The position numbers were made by a program, and so were the translations under genes. Under the pieces are notes generated by a model. It ran no database searches, had not been told where the DNA came from, and saw nothing but the letters and a program-made list of their open reading frames with translations. 64,000 nucleotides of DNA, taken from the NCBI GenBank assembly GCA_008638375.1, contig CM018036.1, positions 10,324,328-10,388,327 on the forward strand. The letters run 5' to 3'. The number at the start of each line of letters is the position of its first letter. The stretch's first letter is position 1. Positions 1 through 11,997 of this stretch are shown in pieces. Source of the stretch: Nyssa sinensis. Its lineage: Eukaryota > Streptophyta > Magnoliopsida > Cornales > Nyssaceae.

Positions 1-1
1 T

Positions 2-391
2 GGACTACTGAATTCCACTGAACCTCTGCCCATCACATTCCTTTGGGTGGCTTTGCAATACTTGTTCCTTGGATCAGCTGATCTTTTCAGCTTGGCTGGC
101 ATGATGGAGTTCTTCTTCACAGAAGCACCAATTAGCATGAGGTCTTTGGCCACAGCTCTATCTTGGGCCTCATTAGCAGTGGGGTACTACCTCAGCTCAG
201 TGCTCATATCAATAGTCAATAGAGTCACAGGTACCTTTCAGCACACACCATGGCTCTTTGGTAGCAACTTAAATCATTATCACCTCGAGAGGTTTTACTG
301 GCTAATGTGCATATTAAGTGGATTGAATTTATTGCATTATTTCTTTTGGGTCAATCACCAAAAGTACAGATCAACGAGTCCTGATAATTAA
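2..391 (+). CDS. NPF4-like NRT1/PTR family transporter, 3' end (partial)
   Basis: The frame is open from the window edge and ends at TAA 389-391, giving 129 residues of the C-terminal part; the start lies outside the window. The segment has membrane helices typical of the end of an NRT1/PTR (NPF) transporter, with the family hallmark FFFTEAP followed by MRSLATALSWASLAVGYYLS. This family moves nitrate, peptides or hormones across membranes by proton coupling. The pattern resembles subfamily NPF4, several members of which transport abscisic acid or gibberellin; the subfamily is an inference from a short piece. Downstream, 392-1000 is AT-rich 3' flank without further coding signal. Confidence 0.85.
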   Translation, partial: GLLNSTEPLPITFLWVALQYLFLGSADLFSLAGMMEFFFTEAPISMRSLATALSWASLAVGYYLSSVLISIVNRVTGTFQHTPWLFGSNLNHYHLERFYWLMCILSGLNLLHYFFWVNHQKYRSTSPDN

Positions 392-1780
392 TAGGAAACT
401 CAAACAATGAATAGGCCCTCAGAGTCCTTGCCATGCAATTTATTTGATAGGTCTTCCCTATCCGCAAATAAGAAATGGTCATAGTTTTTCATCGTCTAGT
501 TAAAAATTGTAGACTATTGGTACTCTTATTACAATTCTTGGGGTTATCTTCCTCAATTCTTACTATATTTGTATGAGTATGGATTATTTGTTATCAAATT
601 AGCACACTTAATATTACTATGAATGTTTATTTTCTTGTGCAATTGTGCAAGGCACTTTGCCAAAAAAGTTGAAAACTTCAAATATCTAGCTTGTTTTAGG
701 ACTAGTTCATAAATTGAATATTATGATATTTTCTAAAACAAAGGAATGCCATATCCCAGAGTTGTCCATTGCTTATTCAATGCATGTTGGCTAAGAGTTG
801 GCAAAGTGTTCAAAGTAAAAAATTAGTTATAAAACATTTGGAATTTTGGCACTTTTATATAGGTGTCCATGCCACTTTTTTCGAAGATCACCATGAAAAT
901 AACATTAGTATGACTTACATAAACACTTAAAGCAATAAGAATTAAGTATATAATTAAAAGAAAAGCAAATCCTTCAATACTAATCTAATTGTTGTTTTTA
1001 TGGGATGAGAACCATTGCAACTAAGGTTCAACAAATTAAGAGTAGTCACCAATCTATCACATTAAACAATTTACAATGCCACTGAATGGGAATTGGTTTA
1101 TCAATTTCCATTGACATTGCTCAATACACACACACACACACACACACGCGCGCGATTAACATAACAACATGAACAACATAACCAATTAAAACCATTAAAA
1201 TTAGTACTATTGCAACTAATGTTCAACAGATTAAGAGTAGTCGTCAATCTATCACATTATACAATTTACAATGCCATGGAATGGGATTTGGTTTATTAAT
1301 TTCCATTGACATTACTCAATATGTATAGCACGATTAACATAACAACATGAACAATTAAACCCATGAAAATTAGTATTATCAATTATCAACAAAAACTACA
1401 AACAATAATCATTATGGAAATAATAAGAACAATAGAAATAAACAAAAACTACAAACAATAATGATTATGGAAATAATAAGAACAATAGAAACAGTGGCAA
1501 TGCAATGATAAATATGAAAAATAAATAATCTTTAAACAGTCAACACCTTTCCTCACTTTAGGAGAGTGAAATGTATCAGCATCTTCCCTCATATACAGAA
1601 TAAAGTGAACCAAATTTACAATGGGCAAACCAAAACTTGTACAAAATGTAACAGAATCGAAATTACAACAGAATTCATATACATACGTGCGTGTATATAT
1701 ATTAAGAGAGAGAAACACCTTTACGGTGCCATTTGTTTGACGATTGACGAGCTCGGAATCTGAGGAAGGCTCGTGGGAAA
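392..1780. repeat. Intergenic DNA with tandem duplications and a CA/CG microsatellite
   Basis: No gene is visible. A unit of about 195 bp occurs twice in tandem: the block starting attgcaacta near 1014 returns near 1209 with about 10% mismatches. A shorter unit of about 52 bp is doubled at 1389-1440 and 1441-1492. A dinucleotide run (CA)n followed by CGCG lies at about 1126-1154. The ORFs over 1449-1796 run in several frames at once and show no family signature. Confidence 0.6.
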
Positions 1781-1979
1781 TTGGGAATGGTCGCAAATTT
1801 GAACGGAAAGTGAGAAGGAAAATGGAGGACGAATGTTAGATCCTGTGTTCTTTATCTATGATAGATGTTTACGGTGTTGCTTTGGGAATGGTCGCAAATT
1901 CGAACGGAAAGTGAGAAGGAAAATGGAGGACGAATGTTAGATCTGTGCTCTTTATCTATAATAGATGTTTACGGCGTTT
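1781..1979. repeat. Tandem duplication of about 98 bp directly upstream of the tRNA gene
   Basis: Copy 1 (1781-1878) and copy 2 (1882-1979) both begin ttgggaatggtcgcaaatt and end near the motif gatgtttacgg. By eye they differ at only a few positions (for example tttgaacgg/ttcgaacgg and a missing cc in copy 2). Copy 2 ends 9 bp before the tRNA, so the duplicated block is the tRNA 5' flank. Confidence 0.8.
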
Positions 1980-1988
1980 AAAACAACA

Positions 1989-2061
1989 GGGGATGTAGCT
2001 CAGATGGTAGAGCGCTCGCTTAGCATGCGAGAGGTACGGGGATCGATACCCCGCATCTCCA
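1989..2061 (+). tRNA. tRNA-Ala (anticodon AGC)
   Basis: A complete 73-nt cloverleaf reads out. The acceptor stem 1989-1995 (GGGGATG) pairs with 2054-2060 (CATCTCC) and carries the G3:U70 wobble pair, the alanine identity element. The anticodon stem is CTCGC/GCGAG around loop TTAGCAT, with AGC at 2022-2024. The T arm is CGGGG/CCCCG. Discriminator A is at 2061 and CCA is not encoded, as is usual for nuclear genes. A T7 run at 2080-2086 can terminate RNA polymerase III. The internal A and B boxes are canonical. No intron. Confidence 0.97.
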
Positions 2062-2586
2062 CCTTTAAAGGTTCAATCCTTTTTTTCCTTTTTATTGAAT
2101 TCACACAAAAAAAAAAAATGGAGTAAAAAAAGTCTATTTGAATTTATTAATGGAAAAGAAATCATTTTACTAAAATTATTTAACTATCGCAAAAAACATG
2201 AAGGAAAAACAAAAATAATAAGATTTTTTTTTTAGATGCTTTATGTAGAGAAATTTTTACATAAAGCGGTCTATTATCACATAAGTGTAAAACCCAATCA
2301 ATCACCACGTGGCACTTGTAAAGTGGGTTATCATTGTCAAATATGACGTTAAATAAATCAAATTTACAACTTTATTTTATAGTTGTCACATAGAGATTGG
2401 TTAGATTCATTAGTTACATAGCGGACACGATTCACTAAAACACTTTTTTTTTTTTGCCATGTACACCAAAATATATTACAATAAAAAATATTATACAAAG
2501 TATATATAATTAACATACATCGTTTCAACTATGATTCGGTTACACATTATCTATTAATTTTTAAAATGTAACGAGTTGAGTGAAGT

Positions 2587-3090
2587 TCCTAAAATAAAAT
2601 TTTTAATCTAAAAGTTTCACGATATATTTTTTTATCTAAAATATCTATTAAAAAAAATTAAAGAAAAAAATATAATTATTAACTTTTATTTTAACACCGT
2701 TAATAAATATTATTGATTAAACTAAAATAACTTTCAAAATATATTTTAAAAAATACTAAATAATAAATATAACAAATTCTTCAATTAAAAAAAAACATAA
2801 CATTTTTTTTTATCTAGAATGCCTAAAAAATAAATTTTTACTTTATAAAATGTTATGCTTTTTTGGGATTGAAAATTTTATTTTATATATTTTTTAATAT
2901 ATATATATTTTAAATGTATTTTGAAGGCCATTTTAGTATAATCAGTAATATTTTTTAACGGTACTAAGACGAAAGTTAACAATTTGACATTTTGTATTAA
3001 AAAAAAATTTTTGGACTTTTTAGATAAAAAAAAAAATATGTATCATAAATTTTTTGGATTAAAAAAATTATTTTAAGAATTTTTTAATAT
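2587..3090. mobile_element. AT-rich foldback (MITE-like) element
   Basis: The left part (from ttcctaaaataaaattttta near 2587) and the right part (ending ttattttaagaa near 3080) are imperfect reverse complements over roughly 180 bp each. The arms share the motif accgttaa(t/a)aaatatta and its complement near 2697 and 2950. No protein is encoded. This is the shape of a non-autonomous DNA element or a large foldback. Its superfamily cannot be assigned because arm ends and target duplication are blurred. Confidence 0.55.
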
Positions 3091-4049
3091 TTTTTCTAAA
3101 TTATTATTGTACCCATATATCAAATTACGCCTACCCCAACCCTTTAGAGTCGAGTTCTCTCTTCATTTTTCTTTAATATTATTTTTTCCTTTTTTTTTTC
3201 CTATTTTTTTCCAATCTATAAGACTTGCATCATTTTACATTCAATTTAGTAAAATTAAGAAAAATATTATTACTAAAACTTTTTTCTTTCATTCCGTTTC
3301 CTTTTCTTCTTCTTCTGTTTTATTATTGTTTGTTTTTACATACAAAAAGTAATTTTTGTTTTATTTCAATTCCAGTTGATGGTCCAAAAAATAATTTTTT
3401 TAATTGATAAATTAGTATAAGAATTGTTATCTTTCAATTTTTTATTGACAGAAAATATATAAATTATTTTTCCTTCAAATTTTTCCATATCTCATAGAGT
3501 TTTTCTGTGATTGTTACCAGTTAGTTGATTGTTTCGTATTTGAATTATATAAACTTTGGAATTGATTTTCTTTATCGGTTTTAACTCGAGTTCAATCATA
3601 TTTGTTTGATTTTCTGAGTCGGAAAGGTTGAAAATGAAGAGGGGAAAAAACAGCTGAAGAAAAATGATGGGAAAGTGGAAAGTTTTTGGAATCATTTTCT
3701 GGGTATTTTCCATCTGTACCCCACACACACACACACGAAATTTCTTTGAATGTGACTGAATTTTTTAGAGTGTCATGTACATTATTAAGTAGAAGTTTGA
3801 TAATTGCCGTGTAAATTCATGCAAATGAAGTAACATCAAGGAAAGCGGAGATTTTGTATCAAAACAAAAATTTCAAATGAGCGGGTGAGGGTCATTTTAA
3901 TAATTTTATGCTAGAGATCAAGTTGGGTATGATTTGTTGGAAACAACTTTTGTACTCTTACTTTTACATTTGTATTGATAAAAGTTGTGTCATAAAACGT
4001 ACAAAATTATTATTACAAAAAAATATATAATTTTTAAATATTTTGAATA

Positions 4050-4548
4050 AATTATACTGATCTCTCTTAAAATTTTTGTTAATTATACTGATATTTTTTT
4101 GAAGTTTTTGAAATTACACTGACCTCTCTTACTTTACATAATAATATACATATATCCCCCTCCAATTAATTTTTTTTCATTTTATGTATTTGTTTTGTAT
4201 TTTTTTTAATTTGGTAAATTTTTTCTAACTTTTTTTAAAGTTTTTTTATTATTTTATATAAAAATAAATTTAAGATAACTAACTTATTTTTATTTTATAT
4301 AAAAAATAAATTTAAGATTTTTATCAATATTTATTTAGAAAATGAAAAAAAAAATAGTTAAAATTTAAAATGAAAAAAAAAACATGAAAATGGTAGTTTT
4401 TTCATTTTAAAAAGAATGATTGAAAAAAAAATATCTATATATTATTATGTAAGGTAAGAAATATTAATATATTTTTAAAAATTTTAGAAAAAATTATTGT
4501 AAATGTCAGAAATTTAAAAAAAAATCAGTATTATTTACCTAAAAAAAA
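4050..4548. mobile_element. AT-rich foldback (MITE-like) element
   Basis: The left arm contains aattatactgat...cttactttacataataatata (4057-4150). The right arm, read in reverse complement, gives a similar series (4437-4545), with the shared inner motif ttacataataatata. The middle holds a direct repeat of ttttatataaaaa-aaatttaaga near 4251 and 4293. There is no coding capacity. It is probably a different family from the foldback at 2.6-3.1 kb. Confidence 0.5.
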
Positions 4549-5589
4549 ATTTCCCAAAGGCAATTTTGCATTTAAGTTGCTTCTCCAAATAACATGTAGC
4601 ACACACATCGAGTGATAAAGTATCAATAGTTGAAAAAAAAAAAAAACTAAATAGAAGGGGGCCCTTCAATAGTAATAAAAGAAATTATGTATCGTGAGTT
4701 TAGTATACAATTCTCAATTTCATTTGAGTAATCAATAAAATTGATTTTAGTGAAAGTAGTCATGTGCAAAGTGCAAACAATTCATAGAATTGTGAAGAAG
4801 ATTTATTGGTTACTTTAATCTTACATAAATATACATATAAAAAAATCGGATATTCAAATCTATAACAAACATTTTAAGTATTTTTCAAATTAGAGTAACT
4901 CTAAAAGTCTTGGCAAATTTAGCCTTCTCAGCAATAGTTTGAACAATTACGTAAAAAATTTAGTCTCCAGATGTTTCGACAACAAAAGTTATTGTTTTGG
5001 TTTGACTCGACTATTTTATCGATTGAATTTCACTCGATTAAGTAATAAATTAAATTAAAATATTATTAAAAGAAAGAATCGTTTGAATCACAACTGAGAG
5101 TTACACAAATATTACCGTTTTTTTTTTCAAATGGTAATATCCGTAATAGATAAATTTTTTTATAAATATATTATGTCATTTTTTTTACTATACTCATTCT
5201 CATTTTCAACATTCATAAAAGATTTTTAACAATCATTTATATTTTGAAAGATATGCAGGCTTTTATAAAATAAAACAATTATAATAAAATATACTAAAAT
5301 GCTTTAAAAAAAACATTTATAAAAAAATACACTAAAATATTTAAAGATAAACGAAACCTTCATAGCAAAGTACACTAAAATATTTAAAAAAAAAACATTT
5401 TCCTACATTTATAGAGTGTGCTGGCGAGTGAAATGAAGACATTTCAGATATTTCATTTCATTTAAAAATGGAGACACTCTCAGCTCAGATCCAGGCGATG
5501 ATTTGGCGGGTACAGAGTGACTGAGTGTACTCCACACTATTTGAGTAAAAGAAAATTTTAGTAGACGCTCCTATGCTAAATTGCTAATA
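4549..5589. other. Intergenic, AT-rich; promoter region of the HIR gene at its right end
   Basis: No gene is visible. A motif series actaaaatattta/ctaaaatgctttaaa recurs at about 5290-5390. The rightmost 200 bp should carry the promoter of the HIR gene, but I see no unambiguous TATA box. Confidence 0.4.
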
Positions 5590-5720
5590 ATACAGCCCTC
5601 TCTCTCTTGCTCAACTACACAGTCCCCTTTCAATTTCATTCATTCTTGGAGGGTCCAACTTTGCAAGGAAAATATATACAAAGAAACAGAAAAGTGGCCG
5701 CCTTTTGCTGTTCTTTTCAG
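5590..5720 (+). other. Probable non-coding first exon (5' UTR) of the HIR gene
   Basis: A pyrimidine-rich leader (ctctctctcttgctc) is followed at 5721 by a donor in good context, ttcttttcag/gtatat. The coding exon is preceded by an acceptor at 7699-7700 (caatctag), only 5 bp before the ATG. An intron of about 1980 bp in the 5' UTR is therefore likely. Exon start is a guess. The intron (5721-7700) holds (CA)n at 6294-6312, (TA)n at about 6498-6532 and nothing else recognisable. Confidence 0.4.
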
Positions 5721-6498
5721 GTATATATTCTTCTCTTCTTTCATTCGCAATTTCTTTTCTGGGTTTCTTTACAATTCTCTTTTAAAATCCCCTTTTCTCC
5801 TCTTTCATTGCAACTTCATATTTGGGTTTCTTTCCAACCTTTTCTTTTTAAAATTTTACCCATTAATTTTATTCTCTGAAAGAATACATTAGTAATTTGA
5901 GAATGCATTAATACATTCATAGATTCAGGAAATTTAATTTATTTAATATGTCTTCATCAATCCTTTTGTTTTTTTCAGTGAGAATGCAGATGAACAAGCA
6001 TACGAATACGCAAACGAACGCTAATTGTTGTTTGGTTGTCAATTAATTACATCAAAGAGTATTACTCATTTGTCATCACTTGATTTATCTGGATCATTAC
6101 TTTTCAAATTCGTAATGTCTCTTGTTTCTTGTTTATTTCTCACTAATTAAATGAACTTAAAATTGATATTTGATGGAGACCATAATTGCTGTAATTCATT
6201 ATACACCCTGTGACGGCTACTTTGAAGTTTATCCTTTGTCCAGACATAAATTCCAATCCAGATCATTGTTCATGATAATAATATATATATAGACACACAC
6301 ACACACACACACATACATACATACATTCATACAGAGAGTGAGGCATACACCAGCACAAATATAACATATAAAATAGGGATGCTTAATTAATTAAATAAGA
6401 AATTAATATTTAAAACTTTTCTTGTGGGTTTCATATTTTTTGTAGTGAAGCTTCTCAGAGTCTTCGTCAGCGGTCATTGGTACAGCTCATTTTATATA

Positions 6499-6535
<37 letters not shown>

Positions 6536-7705
6536 AAGCATGTTATTGGTTGACTTCTCAATTCTTATGGTGGGAAGATTCCAACATTATCTATCTTAAT
6601 AATAAATTAATGAAAAAAGAGTAATTATAGCAGTTATAGGGATGTTTCGCTGGACCAAGTTGTTATGTGCTTATGGTCCTATATAAATCCTATTTAACTC
6701 TGCCTTGTATGAGTTATAGTTCTCATCTTGAATTTTCTTTTTTATTGAATGTAAGTCTCTCTCTCTTTCTGGTATATACTGTGACATTGGGGTTCTTTTT
6801 ATTTTAATTTAACACAATCAAGTAGAGTTTGTTTTGATTTATCAAATTAACTTGGGATGGTGTATTCTAAATTTTTTTTTGTAATTTTGTTCCACTTTGT
6901 ATTCGAACATTACCAAATGTTTCTAGGGTTCTTCTGAATTAATATATGTTTTTGTTACCACTTGTGGTTCTGTGACTGCCCTTAATTTGGAGTTGTTGGT
7001 TAAAAACTCTTTAGAACACTGCCAAAATTTGTTTATTTTTTGGAGAACTGAAGGCCCTTCATGCATGATAGTGTTATTATAATCTGTCTTTAGTTGTTTG
7101 TTGATTTCTATTTCTTCCTCTTCTTTTTCAGTTAGGCGGGTACAGTAATTAGACTTGATAAAGAATGAAACTTTGATGTTGTATAAGTTATCTTACTGAT
7201 TTTTACATAAATCAGTTTACAGATTGTGGAATTGTTACCGAGTGTACATATTTTTATAGATACATTATTGTCATATATGTGCAAAGAGGTAAATCAGATG
7301 TTTAGGGAATCATATGAAGTTTGTTTAGCCTTTTGGGCTTCATTTTGCTGAAAACATATGCTGGGCTCACTGTAAAAACTCAAGACTATTGGGAGAAATT
7401 GAACTTGGAATCGTTTGCTAAACATAGGATTATATTATGTAAATCTGCATATTTTTGTAAAAGCTGATTTTACTTATTTTTTCCACCTATGTTATAGACC
7501 ATTTTCATTTATCACCCAAGTTTGAATTTACTATATATTTAAAGTAAATATTTGACTTGTTAAAGAGCACTAAATCACTGTGAGAATGAATTATCCTTAA
7601 GGATTGTAAAGGGGTGAGGGTTTTCCGGAGTTTATATGAGAAAGTTTTGTGGGATATTAAGTGACATACTAACCACTGGTCTTTCTAACGGTCAATCTAG
7701 AAAGC

Positions 7706-10351
7706 ATGGGTAATCTGTTGTGTTGCACACAAGTCGATCAATCCACCGTTGCTATTAAGGAGAGGTTTGGAAAGTTTGAAGAAGTTCTTGAACCAGGATG
7801 CCATTGCCTACCTTGGATTCTTGGATGTCAGCTGGCTGGCCATCTCTCTCTTCGGCTGCAGCAGTTGGATGTTCGCTGTGAGACCAAGACCAAGGTCTAT
7901 CTCTTTCCCCAGCTGTAAACATGGTTCATCCTATTTGTTCTATAATAATTAATATTTTTAATTTTAATATTAAAGTTATTTTCATTTTTCTGTAGCATAA
8001 TCTGAAAATATCTATTGTGCCAATGTAGAAGTGGAATTGAAAGATCAGTGGTGTGGTCATTTGTTTGCAGGACAATGTATTTGTCAATGTTGTAGCATCT
8101 GTACAGTACCGTGCCCTGGCAGATAAGGCAAGCGATGCTTTCTACAAGCTCAGCAACACGAGGAGCCAAATCCAGGCCTATGTTTTTGATGGTACTGACC
8201 TAAAGTCATGATTGATATGCAGAGATGAGCGTGTGAAGTTCTTATTAAAAAGATGGTTATTTGTTTTAGTTGTCATATTTAGATTATACCACGATAAGCT
8301 GAGCTGGGTTTTTCTTCTCCATGTATTTAGTAATTAGAGCTAGTGTTCCAAAACTCAATTTGGATGATGCTTTTGAGCAAAAAAATGAAATTGCCGAAGC
8401 TGTTGAAGAAGAACTCGAAAAGGTAACTTATTTGAATAGGTAGTAATTTGATATTATGAACCTATGTTTCAACTTGGTTTCAACACTTAGTGTTCCTAAT
8501 TGCTCACAGGCTATGTCTGCTTATGGGTATGAGATTGTACAAACACTGATTGTTGATATAGAACCAGATGAGCACGTGAAGCGAGCAATGAACGAAATCA
8601 ATGCTGGTAAAGTTTACACTCAAACTTTATTTGCTGATTTCCTGTGTCTTAGGATGGCCAAACTTATTTTGTACGGGCTATACCAGTGTTCAGGAAATAA
8701 TAATGAACAGACTGCAAAGGGAGATACCTTAAATGGTCCCAATAATCAATTCATTTGCATTGAAAGGCTATATCTTATGTCACCTGATTGATTTGTCGTC
8801 ATTCTATTATTAGACTTCTGGGCATAGAAGATCTGCAGGGTGAAAGCCTATCACATAATCTTACTTAAAACCCCCTGCAATCATGCATGCTCATGCCTAA
8901 CAAACTATTCAATGTTGTGGACCTATAATATTCATATATATATATATATATATATATAGCTATGTATTTTGTTGTATGATATGTATTTGTGATATATTAA
9001 TTGAGCTACATATTTGTTTTATCTTTTCTGAAATATGAATAAGAAAGAAGTACAAAATAGTTTGCTGTTTCCTGGGAAATAAGAGTATTTTACCTAGTCA
9101 ATGGTCTTAAATAGGATGCATTTTTTTTTCATGTAATGTTTTGGATTGATATTCATACTAAAAGATCAATAATACCCTAATTAAGCTTTTTTACTGTGTA
9201 CTAGCCCATTTTCTCATTCCAAAAAGCTGCTATTTATTGAACAAGGAATTTAAATTTGTATTTCAGTTCTTTCTTTTTCTTTTTTTGATCAGCAAAAAGA
9301 ATGTTTTATTGATGTAAAAGCAGAGTACAAGGTATACAACTCAATATATCAAAAAGGCGAAGTGCAATAGCATCATTGCATGCAAGTCTAATCCCCACTA
9401 GGTTGGCACCAAAACAAGCAGCCAATCATATGCAAAACACTAAGCCACTAAAGAAGAAAATAAGCAAAACAACACTAATCCTACATGACACCCAATAGTT
9501 CAAAAACGAAGGCTCTAAAAACGCAGCAACATTACATATCATCACCCATCAGAAAAGCATAAAACCACCACAGTAAACAAACAGCAGCAGAAGGTCTTCC
9601 GGAGCAAGACTATAAAAAAGGCATCTGACAGTATAACAAGATCCAAAAACTACAACCTTCAAAATTGACTAAACCTTAATTGTTCTGCCAGAACCTTGAT
9701 AACGAAAAAATTGCCTCGAGCTAATATCCAAACCAAACTGTAGAAATCTGATTTTCAGCCAACCATCCCAATCACTCAGCATCACAGCACTTTCCGAGTA
9801 TCACTAAGTGAAAAAAAAAAACACAACCTCTAAAAGCTCTCAAAAATTCTTCAAACTGATCACAAAGCAGATTCCTCCATAATGCCAATTCTGTCTCCTG
9901 CTGGCTGTACATGAATATCTACCTCCAACCATGCTTGAAAGAACACCCCACTCCAATTTCTTTATTTCTTTCTAACCCATTATTTTTTTCAGCTGCAAGA
10001 CTGAGGGTGGCTGCAAATGAAAAGGCGGAGGCTGAGAAAATTCTACAAATTAAGCGAGCTGAAGGTGAGGCCGAGTCCAAGTACCTTTCAGGATTGGGTA
10101 TTGCTCGGCAGCGTCAAGCAATTGTGGATGGTCTGAGAGATAGTGTTCTAGGCTTCTCAGTTAACGTGCCAGGGACTACTGCAAAGGACGTCATGGACAT
10201 GGTCCTAGTCACCCAGTACTTTGACACCATGAAGGAAATTGGTGCTGCCTCTAAATCCTCTGCTGTATTCATCCCCCATGGACCTGGAGCCGTTCGCGAC
10301 GTGGCTACTCAGATCCGTGATGGACTTCTTCAGGCTTCAGCAGACAATTGA
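7706..10351 (+). CDS. Hypersensitive-induced reaction (HIR) protein, SPFH/band-7 family
   Basis: Predicted exons are 7706-7894, 8071-8191, 8331-8422, 8510-8606 and 9993-10351. The phases match (858 nt, 285 residues), which is the usual family length, and all junctions are GT-AG. The N-terminus MGNLLCC has Gly2 for myristoylation and Cys6/Cys7 for palmitoylation. The SPFH/band-7 domain fills most of the protein, followed by the Ala/Glu-rich helical stretch with [13 protein letters not shown] and a conserved C-terminus. HIR proteins form oligomeric plasma-membrane platforms and associate with NLR immune receptors such as RPS2, promoting hypersensitive cell death. The start is fixed by the acylation motif. 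Intron 4 is 1386 bp and carries a reversed LINE-like tail. No break is seen in the coding exons. Confidence 0.93.
9285..9895 (-). mobile_element. LINE-like 3' fragment in HIR intron 4
   Basis: The + strand begins with a T-rich run and gatcagcaaaaagaatgttt, then ttattgatgtaaaagcag. Reversed, this gives the usual end of plant L1-type elements (an A-rich tail after a short conserved block). The segment resembles the LINE fragment at 58.5-59.2 kb in its terminal pattern (gatc.gcaaa...atgtaaa, then tacaac). No intact frame. It lies antisense to the host gene. Confidence 0.45.
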
Positions 10352-11090
10352 TTCTCTTACTTTCGTATGCTCTTTCCCACAGTTTTAAGGAGAAAAAAAA
10401 AAAAGGCTTAATGCGTGCTACTGTTTATTTTTCTAGGCATTGGGTGTGTTTTGGTTTGATCTCATCTCATACCAACTGTCATTTGTTTATATCTACCGCT
10501 ACTTGTGTACCTATAATAGTTTAAAGATTTGTCACAGAAACAAGCTTATATGATATGCCCACCTATTTCTTGGTTCTTCATCATGGCACTTGCTAGACAT
10601 GCATCAAACAAATTTTGATATCTGATCATCTGTTTCACATCTGATGCATGCTTTTATGTCCACGTGTCCATTTGAACACTTAATTAATTAAGGTACCGTT
10701 TGATAAAATTATTTTTAATAATAAAAAAAGTAGCATTTCCAATTTTACTTGTATGAAAAACTAAGGATTGATCCCAGGGGGAGTCGGGAAAGATGTTGAG
10801 TCTTCTAGCTTGAAAAACTAAGGCTAGGATCAATACCATTGTCTTTATAATTGATCCTGAAAGGAAAATTGAAGTCATGATCGATCCTATGTGGTGTCAT
10901 GATCGATCATAGGCCAGGATCAATCCCAGGCACTGCAGGATTGATCCTGAGGTGTTTTAGCTTTCTGAAAACTGTCATATTTTCTTTACCAGATGATGTG
11001 GAACTAGTAACAAAAGAGTTCTGAGAATAATAAGAATGCAAGAAGTCCAAATTGAAGCCAAATTGTCTTATGAAAATGATTAAAAACACT
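10352..11090. repeat. Intergenic with a cluster of gatcgatc/gattgatcc motifs
   Basis: After the HIR 3' UTR, 10740-10960 holds at least seven copies of the near-palindrome ggat(c/t)gatcc or its complement (near 10765, 10814, 10851, 10880, 10901, 10916, 10939), at uneven spacing. Such clusters often belong to old LTR elements, but no boundary is clear here. No coding signal. Confidence 0.5.
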
Positions 11091-11098
11091 TCCAAAAA

Positions 11099-11372
11099 GT
11101 GTTTTGAAACTGTTTATCTCTACATACTCATATCCCAAACCACCATATTTTGATCCGAGACAGCTCAGTGAATTAAACTCGTTGTTATTTGTTAGCAACG
11201 ATTGATGCAGATTTTGGTCAAATTAACTTGTTTAGGCGTGTTTTGAAACTGTTCATCTCTACATACCCATATCCCAAACTACCATATTTTGATCCGAGAT
11301 GGCTCAGTGAACTAAACTCATTGCTACTTGTTAGTAACTATTGATGCGGATTTTGGACAAATTCACTCGTTT
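11099..11372. repeat. Tandem duplication, period 139 bp
   Basis: The block starting gtgttttgaaactgtt at 11099 returns at 11238 and both copies run to attttgg(t/a)caaatt. They differ by a few substitutions. The duplicated block continues into an LTR-like sequence ending near 11690. Confidence 0.75.
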
Positions 11373-11690
11373 AGACCTTCAAGTAGACATGTTTTACTAT
11401 TTATGGTAAGTTTTAGTTTGTCAATTACTTCACATAGTTTTAGTTAGCTATCTTCTTCTTATCTTATCTTGTTTTCAATTTTGATTTATTCTAAATTTCT
11501 CTTTTTTCCCAGTCCTATTAGGATTAGGACAAGAGTAGTGGTTTCCTATTAAAGTAGCAGTTTTCTAATTCTATAAATATGATGTATTAAGTCTTTATTA
11601 TTCAATTCTCATTAATAAAATACAGATTTTGAATTTTAGAGATTTTATTTTCTTACTAAGGTTGATTGTTCCCCCTTTTTGGATATTGAA
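11373..11690 (+). mobile_element. LTR-like fragment (family seen three times in the window)
   Basis: It contains ttttactatttatggtaag, a TATA-like ctataaatatgatgtatt and a poly(A)-signal-like attaataaaata. The reverse complement of the same series lies at 16880-17160, and a diverged copy of the second half is at 45110-45310. This is consistent with remnants of one LTR family. No target duplication was identified. Confidence 0.5.
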
Positions 11691-11947
11691 TTTCTTTGTA
11701 TTCATGGTTCACATTTCCTGCTGCATCAACATAGAACAATATACACTATATCGGGACAAACACATATGTATATCATTCATAGTGAACAACTTTTCCCTTT
11801 CCTTGTAAACTGGGTTCGGCCCCTCAAGCTCCTTTAATACACATATCTTTACCGATCCAAAAAAAAAGTCTGCTGAAACTAAGCTCATGCTCCAAGTTTC
11901 TGCCAATGATATTATTTTCTGCCATACTGAGATGGTAACATTTACAG

Positions 11948-11983
<36 letters not shown>

Positions 11984-11997
11984 GCTTAATCTGGAGC

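Noticed and set aside
1126..1154. Regular short repeats as a possible CRISPR-like or origin structure
   Set aside because: These are ordinary plant dinucleotide microsatellites. There are no spacers or direct repeats of CRISPR type anywhere in the window.
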